From Gloeopeniophorella convolvens (Eukaryota; Basidiomycota; Agaricomycetes; Russulales): DNA of 45,065 nt. The DNA lies in assembly GCA_022496205.1 (NCBI GenBank), contig WTXD01000115.1, positions 1 to 45,065 of the forward strand, read 5' to 3'. The position numbers were made by a program, and so were the translations under genes. This document shows, piece after piece, positions 33,855 through 43,511 of the stretch. Below the pieces are notes generated by a model that made no database searches, was not told where the DNA came from, and saw only the letters and a list, made by a program, of their open reading frames with translations. Every line of letters starts with the position of its first letter. The first letter of the stretch is position 1.

Positions 33855-35290
33855 TCACGGCACACCTGAGGGCGGGGATGTGGAATGTGAAGTATCTCCA
33901 AAACGGTGCAAGCGTATGGTGTGGCCCTCTTCTTCACGCGATTTGAGCAATCCATCGAGGATAGGCGTGGCGCCTTCAGTCAGCAAGAAAATCTTGCGGA
34001 GCCTTCGAAGCGGCACTGTGTAGCGTCCATCAAGGCTTGACTGCAGAGCACGAGCTATCCCCTCCGCGACATCGCTGGGCATGTGGAGAATCCTGATTTT
34101 CGGGAAGGATGAGAAAAGCGTGGTCCAAGCACGGCAGGAAGCTGTCGACCACAACCTCACATGTTCGGATCTAGGAAGTACGAGTTCGACCGCAGCTGAG
34201 AAAAACGGGGCCAGCTCGGAGCAGATTTGCGCTGCGGATGTTATTCGACGAGAGCGCCACGAAAACCCAATGACTATTGACGGAGGGGCTACCAGGAATG
34301 TGCCAGGGCCAGAGTAAAGCAGGGAGGCGGTGGAAGTCCCGTTGGGCCAAAGTTCGACAATTTTCGGTTTGGGTGTCGTTGACTCCGTGAGAAATCGGAG
34401 TAAATTGGGAAGGGTGAATGTGGTTTGTTTGAATAAATTGATCCAAAACGACTCGAGATAGTCGGAACGCAAAAGATCCACGAGATCCTCTAGATAGGCA
34501 ACAGGGCCGATGAAGACAAAGTCTCGTAAAAGCGGGAGCGTGAATCGCGTCACCGAAGCCTCCCGAATTTCCTCCTGGGAGTGGCTCAGCTCCGTTGGAG
34601 TTCCGGAAAGGCGCATGCCAAAACTTTCAAGGCGATGCATCTTTAATGATTGCACTGCGAGATGGTTTGGAGTGAAGTGGGTTGAAGGGGGCAAGCCAAT
34701 CAGTTGGAGACTCTGTAGGGATGTAGCAGCGAGGAGAGGCGAGTCGACAGGGAGGGTGACGCGGTCAAGCCGGAGAATGCGCAAATTTGGAGCTACGAGA
34801 GTATGAGGTAACGTCAAGCTTAGTTGTCCAGGGATGTGAGATCCAGAGTTTCCAACGATGGATATTGACCATCGATCGCTATGATGATGTTGCGTGAGCT
34901 CGAACTTGAATGTGAAGTACGGACGCGCAATGTTTGGATCTGGTCGCGGTGCTGAAGAGCTAGAAACATGCTGTCTTCATCCTTTGGAGTTAATGGTTTG
35001 GGAGTATCAGCGCAGTATTCGAAGGAGATTAACAACGACAGCCACATGCTCAGCATTTCTGCTACAAGAGAGCCATCCTTGCAGGGAAGCGCCAAGTGCA
35101 AACGCCGTGGTGAAGCAAGCATGAGCCGACGTCATCTGCTACAGACGCCGGCTATCACGAGCCACTTCCAGCGAGCTCTCCATTTCCAGGAGTCAAGAAG
35201 TCGCGTCCAACCAAAGGTGTCGAGCAGCACTTCATTGGACAGGGAGTGTATGGTGGTTCGCCGAATGCCAACTTGCAAAAACTGCCAATG
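33855..35290 (-). pseudogene. F-box protein, copy B, nonsense and frameshift
   Basis: Paralogue of copy A. The F-box region IHSLSNEVLLDTFGW and KWLVIAGVCS are followed by TGA at 35132-35134 where copy A has TGG (Trp). The next frame (LMLASPRRLHLALPCKDG, HRDQIQTLRVR, SLETLDLTSLDN) ends in TAA at 34820-34822. The rest, LPHTLVAPNLRILRLDRVTL to the end at 33855, is in another frame. Copy A has no stop at either place, so copy B is broken independently. A leucine-rich C-terminal region is still open for 320 codons. It is probably not translated as a full F-box protein. Confidence 0.75.
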
Positions 35291-35659
35291 AGGCTCTAGA
35301 CTCGATGTAATACCATGGAGTTTACCACGCTTTCTGAGAGAAGATAACATAGCAGATATTGAACAGTGTCTCGAAGAGGACCAGAGCAAATGAAAAGATG
35401 GAGGGATGCGTCAGGGTGTCAGGCCGGTGTCGTATCGGATGGGCGTGACATCAGGGGCAGCGAGAAGGGGTTTGGAGAGGCTAGTCGGCGCAGCCGATGA
35501 CGTAGATAGCATAATAATAGCTGATCGACGCAACAGTCAAAAATGTACCGGACACGCTCGAGCGGAAAGGATTCAAAATGCAAGTAGGAGGAAAACGGCG
35601 ACGCGCCGCGCGAAGGACTCATAGTCACCTGACACCAGAATGACGACACGTGCCCATAC

Positions 35660-36420
35660 AGGACCCCTGAAAGTTGGGGGTGAGGTCGGATACAAATTTC
35701 CCGGAATCCTGGAACTCAATAGGTAGACCGGAATATTACGTAATAGGTAGACTTTGTATCCAAGATTTCGGGCCGGTGCTCCGATAGGTAGACTTTGTAT
35801 CCAACATCTATAAGGTTGTAGAGACATGTTTGAAACTCTACAAAAACCCTCCCCTCTTATGATACCAAATAAGACCTTTTTTGTCCTTAATAAGTGATTA
35901 TTGGGAACTGGGCTTATTTCTTCCTTATCCATCTAAATTGCCACACTAGTCAAAAGACCTACATCTTATTAGCATCTTTAAAAGAACACTCAAAGATAAG
36001 GCACACAATAAGACAGAAATAAGCTAGTGAAAAGATAGTCACACTACAATGTAGAAGCAGTGAAAAGGAGCTAATATTGCAACATTATACTACTAACATT
36101 ATACACTATTAAAGTAGCTAATAGTAACCCTAACCCTAACATAACCCCACCTTAGAAACCCAACCCTAACCCTCAACCACAAGTCATCCAGCCAGGGACC
36201 AGAGTCTGCTGCTCAACAGAGTCAGCAATAGTACATGGAAGAGTGAAGAAACATACCTTATACCAGTCAAAGAAGCAAGAGATAATGAGAGGCGAGGCAG
36301 CAACAAGCCAGCAAGATCTTGCACTAGTCATAAAGTCAGAAAACCCATGTAGGACATGCTAAACACTCACCCTATGCCCAGTTCCATCCTATACTGACCT
36401 TAACTTGCAGGTAGTGGGCT
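35660..36420. repeat. AT-rich repeat DNA with direct repeats and telomere-like runs
   Basis: Much poorer in G+C than its neighbours and without open frames. A 21-bp perfect direct repeat beginning ATAGGTAGACTTTG lies at 35743-35763 and 35784-35804, with a partial third unit at about 35719. Runs of CCCTAA occur at about 36125-36178. It is probably a decayed mobile element or subtelomere-derived DNA; I could not find its ends. Confidence 0.5.
36125..36178. repeat. Short interstitial telomere-like CCCTAA repeats
   Basis: TAACCCTAACCCTAAC at about 36125-36140, and AACCCTAACCCTC at about 36162-36174 separated by degenerate units. TTAGGG is the usual fungal telomere unit, so this may mark an old healed break, telomere insertion or element tail. 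The run is short. Confidence 0.5.
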
Positions 36421-36429
36421 TGCAGGTAC

Positions 36430-37640
36430 GGCGGGAGGGAAGGGAAGAGGAAAGGGAGAGGGGAAATGGGGAAAGATGGAGGGAGGAGAAGAGAGCGAAA
36501 CGACGTGGCAACGCGCGTCGCAAAGTTTCGTACGACACCGGGTTCAGCCGGATAGTTCACACGCACATCACGCGTCACGCGTCACGCGTTCTTGCCTTGC
36601 AGGCCAACGGTTCGACTTGTCGTTTTTCGAAAACGGCGGCTGAGTTGTACACACACAGGTGCGCTATCCATCGCCTCTTGCTCCCGCTCTTCCTGACCTG
36701 CTCGTTTGCGACTGCGGCGCACCCCGCACTGCGCATACTACGCAGATGCACCAGCCCACCCAGGTGCCCACGCGCACCGCCGCCCCTCGCGGTCACTGCC
36801 TGTAAGTCCCTGTGCCACCGTCCGTGCGCTGATCTATGTCCCCCAGTTCAGGCGCCCTCCCGCGCCTTGTCCCCCCGCGCCTACCACCGCCCCCCACGCC
36901 TTGAATCCACCGCATCACCATACGCGCTCGCTGCCCACACCGCCGGCTGTGGCAACGCCAAGCGCGGCGCCGCTGCGCCCCCGCCTCGTCTGGTGTCCGT
37001 GACGATCACGTCACCCCGCACCGCACCTCATCGCCCTCGCTTCGGTTGTCCGCCGCCCCGTGCCTCCTGCCCTCGCCGTCCCGCCTCCTCACTGTACTTA
37101 TGCAACGAGGTGTCGTAGCTCAGTCCGGCCCATCAAGTCTAGGTGCGTGGTACCCGCCTCGGGCGTCGGCAGTGCGCTAACCACCCCCGATGCCTGCACA
37201 GCACCCTGCGACCGGCCCCCTCCCCTCGTCACCCTCTCCGCCAGCCCGCCGTGCTCGCGGCGCTTGCGGCGCGGCCAACGACCTAGCACGGAGGGCGCAA
37301 CGAGGTGCACCGGCGTATCTGATATGCGGTATCCATGTTGACTGCCAAGCCCACTCCATACCCCCGTATCTGCTCCCGCGCGGAGCAGCACGGCCCCGAC
37401 GCAACGACGACGATAACGACGCCGCCGCCGCCCGATGCTGTCCAGTGACGACGACGGTGGCCACGACACGCCACGATGCAGCACAGCCATGACGGTGACA
37501 ACAACGATGACAACGACGATGACGACGACGCCGCCGCCGCCGCCACCAGCATCGTGCACCCACGACTGCGACGAGATCAAGGACGACAGCGGCGGTGGTG
37601 GCGCGCGTGGGAACGGCAGTAGCGACTGCGAGAACGGCGG
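36430..37640. repeat. GC-rich low-complexity block with triplet repeats
   Basis: A purine-rich stretch (36426-36510) is followed by a C-rich one. Then come imperfect (GAC)n, (GAT)n and (GCC)n triplets at about 37398-37432 and 37488-37550. Open frames on both strands (for example 36405-37118 +) follow the base bias and show no domain. Three ACGCGT hexamers spaced 7 bp apart lie at 36570-36589. No gene is supported. Confidence 0.5.
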
Positions 37641-38039
37641 CAGTCAGTGCACAAGGGACTGCAGCGGGTGGGAAACTCTAGACAGATTATATCCAATACT
37701 ATCTCTATTCTTTTGTATGGAGAGGTTTTTTTTCAGATGTAAGGAAGGCAGAAGCTGAGCAGAAGACTCAGGCAAGCTGAAGGCTGTAAGATGGGCATAA
37801 GCAGGCTCTAATCTAGCTCTAAGAGTGCTAAGAAAGGCTAATCCTGGTAAGCAGGAGTAAGACAGGGGGGTTTTCGTAGAGAAGCCTTTGCACATTGGAA
37901 CGCCTTTGCATCACCAACGCGATCCTGAAAACATTACAATTGATTGTGTGCTACAAGTGGGTGATACTAGGTGATACTATCGATACTAATTATCTTCATC
38001 ATCTTCTAGGTTTACTACTATATCGTTAGCATTCGACGC
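37640..38039. other. Short non-coding stretch next to the transposase-like gene
   Basis: Contains a run of eight T at about 37726-37733 and several AAGC/GCTAAG-type short repeats; no gene. It may be the outer end of the element that contains the transposase-like gene, but I see no terminal inverted repeat. Confidence 0.35.
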
Positions 38040-41000
38040 TCAGAGCGTAGCATTTCCTCGCCGCGCAACTACCGGCCTTAGGAGTGTCGTGACCGCTGCA
38101 ATAACGGCCAATTTCTCGGATAGTAGGCTCTGGAATATGTCGGCAAAGTTACCAGCACTGATCTCCAGGAGGTTCCCTTCTGAAAGCTGGTGCACTGCTG
38201 ATCTTGGTACTGTGCAGAGGAATGCGGGGGATTGCAAGTGTGAATACTGGGTGGTTCGTGTTCTGGGGCACTTCATGAGGCGGAACTGGCGGTTTCGTGC
38301 GTGCTGGTAACACCGAACCACGAGGTACGACAACGAGACGATGGACTTCGCGGATTCTTTCCACGCGTGAAATCCTGATTTGCCTGCTGTCCGTTCGTAG
38401 AATGTAAGAACTAGTGATGTTTTGCTAAGCTTCGAGGAACCATGATCATAGCAGAAGTATAGGGAAACGCGTACCGTCCACCAAAACCAATTGTCCATCA
38501 ACTACTGCAAAGCCAAATGTGTTGCTGGAGAGCTTGTTGAAAGATGAGATATGTGCCGAATCCAGTGGGTATTTAGAGCTTTTCAGGTCAGCGAGAACTT
38601 CTTTTCGCCGCTTCATGATCTAGAGATGGGTCAAAAATTTAGTTCTAATCTAACGGTCCCGCGCAAGGCAATAACAATAACAAAAACGCACAGTCCTCTC
38701 AGTCGAGTCTTTACTTGGGTTCACCGTGGGGGCGTTGGAAGCCCCCGTCATGCTTTCGTCTACCAATTTCATGCGTACAGTCCCCTTACCGCTCTTCTGG
38801 CTGGACTTTCCTTCCGCTTTCCCGTCGCGGCCTGGAACCCATCTTCGAGATCGATTTGCGCCTGTGCTTGTTCCCTGGCCTGCGGAATACTTCTTTGCTA
38901 TCGCATAGATCTTTTTTACAAGCTGCTTGCGGTCCGAGTCCTTCGAGGGCAACGCGCTGGCAGGGTCTGCATTGCATGAGTCTATGCCGATCCTGACAGA
39001 TTCTGCCTCTTCCTTCGTCTGAGTCCGGAGACGCAGAGTTACAAGGTCCGACAGACTGGAAATAGTCTCCGGACCACTCAGTGAGAGAGCATCGAGAGAG
39101 CGCTTGTCGCCAGAAGCATCCAGTTCTTCTGAAGGAAGCAAAATCGCAGCGTTCAGCTCACCGTTTTTAAATTCGGCGTCGGTAGTGAGCTTGTTGCGGA
39201 TATCCATAAGTTCGTCATTTAATTTGAGAGACTCTTCAGTAGAGAGGTTGTCCATTGAGAGAAGGGCATGAATCACGCGTGATACAAGGATCATTTGTGT
39301 TTGTGCGTCTTGATCAGGCAGATTTTCACTGAATAATTGGTTAGTTGGCACGGTGGCGCCTGATGGTACATGCAAAGGTACGCTTACATCTCTGTCTGCT
39401 CTGTAACGCTCAGGGAAGCCGCAGCATATGTGTACTCGTTGAGACGCAAGGCTGTTTCTCTGTCCAGCATAGACTCGACACTTGACGCCGATTCAAGTGC
39501 ACGTTGGAGCTCTTGGCGGTCGGAAACATCTTCCGTCACGACCTGATCATCATCGTCCTCGCTACCGCGCTCAGCGGCTTGCAAGATATTGTCGCGGAGC
39601 AGCGATTGAGGCATGGCCAATCCGGACTGATCGTAACCTAGGAAGTCCCATAAGGTGTCTGATTGCGCACGGGAGACAGCATAGATCTGTGAGATGTCAT
39701 CGTCAGATGGGAACTGCGCAAGCTCTTGAAGTGGAATCTTGTCAGCATCGAAGTATGTATGGCAGTAGCCAGACGCTGTACGTCGGTAATCAATCTTGTT
39801 CTTTGCGCGACAAGCCACAAGCAGACGAATAGCTATCTTCGGAACCATTTGTAGTACGTGCAGCATGGTAAAATCAGGGACTGTCGATCGCATCATCCCA
39901 AAGACATGCTCGTTGGCCTCGCTCCCATGTAGCCAAGGCAAGAGAGGATACACGCGGTCCAGATGGTCACGATAGATGCAGAGCAGAGAGAGATATCCGT
40001 TGACTAGAATATCCATGATATCATCTGCTGCGGCTGAGATGAAATAGTGGTTTTCGGGATAGCCAGACTCCCGCAGAAACTTTTTCCAGGTGTCCTTGAA
40101 GACTTTAGCTCGTAGAACCATCTTGGTGCGCTCAAAATGGCTGATATGTCAGTTTTCAAAAGCGTCAACAAGATTGCCGAGCACGAAAGAGTAAATTGGG
40201 AGGGCGCGGTTTCCCTTCCCTTTGTCGATCGAGAACTGCAGGAACGACGCTGAAAACAAGCGCGCCGCCGCAAGATCGTCCTGTCGATCGAGTTTGATGA
40301 CATCGCGTTGATAAAGCGGTGATGCAAGTTCCTCTGCCAAGACGCGGACGAGGTCGTAGTAGCATACGTGGTCTCCCAATACGATGACATGAGCTCCCGA
40401 GAATAAGTTGTTTCGCGCCGTCTTGCGGTAGTGCTTTGGGTCTTGGATAATTGCAATGACGCGGCCATGCACTTTGATGAAGGTGATTGTATAAGTGTCG
40501 ACCATATCGTCGGCAGACCCTGAGTCACTGGATTCGATGGGAATAACATGGTTGACAGCCTGAGCATAGCCACTCTGGACAAGTAAACGCCGAGCTTGCC
40601 GCTCGACAGAACTACCATCAGATCCGATGGAGACAATGCAGAGCTTCGTCTCTCCTCCCAGGAGGATGTCTAGAAGCTTCTTGTCCATTTCGGCCAAGTC
40701 GGCGGCGGAAGTGGTGGGTGCGATTGGTAGGACTGCGAGGATCAAAGGTGGAACGTGAGACATCGAGATCTGGAGTACCTAGAGCCTGAGCTTCTGCGCC
40801 ATGTCTTGTCTAGCCTCAACAAGCTGCTCTTCAAAGGCGTCAATGTCAGAGATCTCAAGTGGTTCGCCGGTGCCGCTGACCATGAACCATTTTTGACACG
40901 AGCTGTCAAAGTAAGGATCTATGGACTGCTCGAGCTTCATATCATCGACAGCGAGAGCGAGAGGTGCATCCAGAGGATAATGATAGTCTTTGATGTATTG

Positions 41001-42490
41001 CATAGCACGCTCGAGTGCCTGTGAAGTAATCCCTTGCCGGAACCGAGGCGCAGCCGCTTGGACACCCTGGATACTACGTTCTGTCCGCGCCGGAAGCTCG
41101 AGTCGGAACGCGCGAAATGCAGCAGGACGAGTAAAGAACAGAGTCTGTGTGAACCTGTCATACTCTGGTGAGTATTTCATGTTCTGCAGTCCGCGGCCCC
41201 ATTCCTGTCGCTCATAAGTGTCGATGGTCGCCTGGATGAGGCCTAGGAAGACGGGCTTGTCATCAAACTTGTCACGATCTCAGCCCGTGGCTTCCGGGCC
41301 GGGCGACCCGACCCCGACGACCCTTCTGACGTCTGCAGATATCCGTGCCAACCTGGTGCGGTACGATCAGCAGCAGGAGGGACTGACGAGCATAGATGAT
41401 CGGCTTCGACGCCTCGCCCTTGGACCGAGATCTCCGCAGTCACGTGACCGAGCACGTGATGAGACTCGTGACCGGGCCTAGGCCATTACGCTGACGAAAC
41501 GCGGATGACTCACTGCTGACTGATGGTGATGTCAGCTGAGTGAGCGTTCAGTCAGCATGTCTATTTATAGCATGCCCCACTTGTACTCCGCGCTTCCTGA
41601 CCCACATGAACCCGATATAGTAGATTAGTCAGTAGGTACCTTGTAGTATATAAGGACCTGCCAGTAGCGTCTTAGCTCCTTAGCTTTGACCTCCTGTAAT
41701 ATACTGGAGTTTCAGTGGCATCCTCTAGTGTGCTTGAACGCCACCCGACTTGCCCCATCGCTCTTCATCCTCTACTGTGACCGCGAGGCTTAGGTCTTGC
41801 AAGTCCTTCGGCAGAACCCCTGCACAGCACGTGACAAAACTTGCCAGCTGCTGCCTTCCGAACAAAGCGCTGCAGAGTTTCATGGAAGCTCGACGTCTGT
41901 AAGTGTGAACGTCAATGTCAGCCGAAGGCCAGCTGAAGACTTATGCAAGTGACACGTACCCCTTCGATAAGGTCACCATAGCCAGCTGCGTACATTTTCC
42001 CAGTCGCGGCAGCTTGAAAAACATGGGGTATGTACTTGCGGTTCTCAAGGTTCTCAGTGCGCTCCTTCCCGAGCGCAGTGTTGAAAGCGGTTGAATGTTT
42101 CATGATCGTGCATTCACCGCAGGGTTTCATGACACCACCCGTATAATGAATGGTGCCGCGACAAGGTTGTTTGCCTATCGCGCGGCATAGGACCTTCGCG
42201 TGATTGACCAACCATCTATGTGTCTGGGTCTGTTTCAACCAGGCAACCTTCTTTTGTTTCGGCGCAAGATTCCTAAACGGCTTGTGTGCATCCTCTTTGA
42301 ATTCTTTCTTGGCAATATCCTTCACGTCGTCCCCTCCAGCACTTTGTACAGGTGTACGGGCAATGTAGGAGGGGATGCGGGTGTCGTCATTCACTGTGAG
42401 ACCGGGGCACGGGAGTGAGATGCCCGTGGGTGCTACAGTGATGGCTCGAGGGTGCTCCGATGCCGAGAATTGTGAAAATACGCTGAACAA
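38040..42490 (-). pseudogene. Transposase-like gene of an Agaricomycete repeat family, two in-frame stops, split by an insertion
   Basis: Large protein of a repetitive Agaricomycete family that I know as transposon-associated; exact superfamily uncertain. The N-terminal part (42490-41918) has the cysteine pair CGEC after CRGTIHYTGGVMKP. After an LTR fragment (about 41275-41750), the body resumes at about 41275 (KPVFLGLIQATIDTYERQEW). It goes on through ALAVDDMKLEQS, a DPKHYRKTARNNLFSGA motif, VIKLDRQDD, and WLHGSEANEHVFG. An intron at 39385-39330 joins at phase 2 to ENLPDQDAQTQM, and the last exon (38383-38040) reads GKSGFHAWKESAKSIVSLSY to NATL. TAG at 40779 and TGA at 40149 interrupt one otherwise continuous frame. 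In relatives as I remember them these positions are Trp and Arg. The reading just before the LTR is also frame-ambiguous. It is a fossil, though long open stretches suggest it is not very old. Confidence 0.72.
41275..41755 (+). mobile_element. 3' fragment of an LTR retrotransposon inside the transposase-like gene
   Basis: A plus-strand open frame ending ...RDRARDETRDRA at 41481 is followed by an LTR-like stretch from about 41517. That stretch has TGATGGTGATGTCAGCTGAG, the promoter-like TATATAAGGACC (about 41655), and a T-rich end near GAACGCCACCC (about 41750). Coding sequence directly before an LTR fits the 3' end of a gypsy-type element. Only this end is present: no pol domains lie upstream, because minus-strand transposase coding resumes at about 41275. 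I saw no clear target-site duplication. Borders are approximate. Confidence 0.55.
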
Positions 42491-42499
42491 ACTTGGTTG

Positions 42500-43505
42500 A
42501 GCACAAGACGCTGATAGCCTGCTTGAGCAGCCAAGCAGCGGAGATGCAGAAGAGAGAGTTCGGGGGTAGCGTTAGGAAGTCAAGGGAACGTGTAGGATGA
42601 TAAGGGAAGGACTAGAGAAGCACCCAGGCGCGTCGGGGGACCTGCGATATCAATCCGGCGCTGATCCGGGAATCCGCAAACAAACGAGTGACTAGAAAGG
42701 AACGAAGGGACGCAAGACGCAAGCCGCAAGGACACAAGACCGCACGCAAACCGCAAGACCGCACCGCAGACCGCACCGCAAGAACGAGAGGGAAACGCTG
42801 GGGGTAAGCCGAAGCTGCCCGATGTGTATTCGGATGAGAGTATAAGTAACCCGGGCGTACCCGGGGCCCGGACGCTGAGATGCGAAGCCTATGCGATGCG
42901 CCCGAGGCAACGCCTCCCTCGGGTAGCAATATAAAACAAAACAAGTAAACAAACTGCACTAAGACACGCCGAATCGCTCGGACCCGCGTCAGAAAGGAAT
43001 GTAAAGTAAGGAATGTAAAGGCTAGGGATCGGAAGGGTGTACATGGTCGTTGTGGGCTGTAATCTATCTGGTTTCCTTGAGAAGGTCAACGCATACTATC
43101 CGCACGCAAAGTTATAGTACCGCAAACACAACCCGAAGGCTCGCACCTGATCCTGATCCAACCCAACCCGACCCGACGCGTTCGCGGGCCAAGGGGCCCG
43201 CATCCGGGTTCCCCGCGCCTAGGGGTGGTACAACCGCATCATCCTCCTCCCTACTGAGCTCTGAACTGTCCCCAGTTCAGTCGCGCGCCGATGCTAGGTC
43301 TGTCGGGTGAGTTGCGCGACCCGCCGCGACCGCGTCAGGTGATGTGAAAGAGAATCCGGCCCGGGGCCGCGCCGCGTGGAGCCGGTGTGAGAACGGAAGA
43401 CGCAGGTGACGCGCGCGTGTGAATCCGAATCCGGGTGCTCACTGATAAGTCGTCCTTGCGCCTCGCGCCCTAACCCACATCCTGCCCTCGACCCGACTTT
43501 TGCCT
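42500..43505. other. Non-coding stretch with short tandem motifs
   Basis: Contains imperfect tandem CGCAAGACCGCAC-type motifs at about 42708-42790 and AGGAATGTAAAG twice at about 42996-43020. A CCAACCCGACCCGAC run lies at about 43158-43175. The last 300 bp are probably the promoter region of the gene starting at 43512. No RNA gene or CDS seen. Confidence 0.45.
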
Positions 43506-43511
43506 CTCGCA

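Noticed and set aside
36405..37118. Open frame of 237 codons on the plus strand
   Set aside because: Low-complexity Arg/Glu then Pro/Arg text follows the base bias of the DNA; the other frames and strand look alike.
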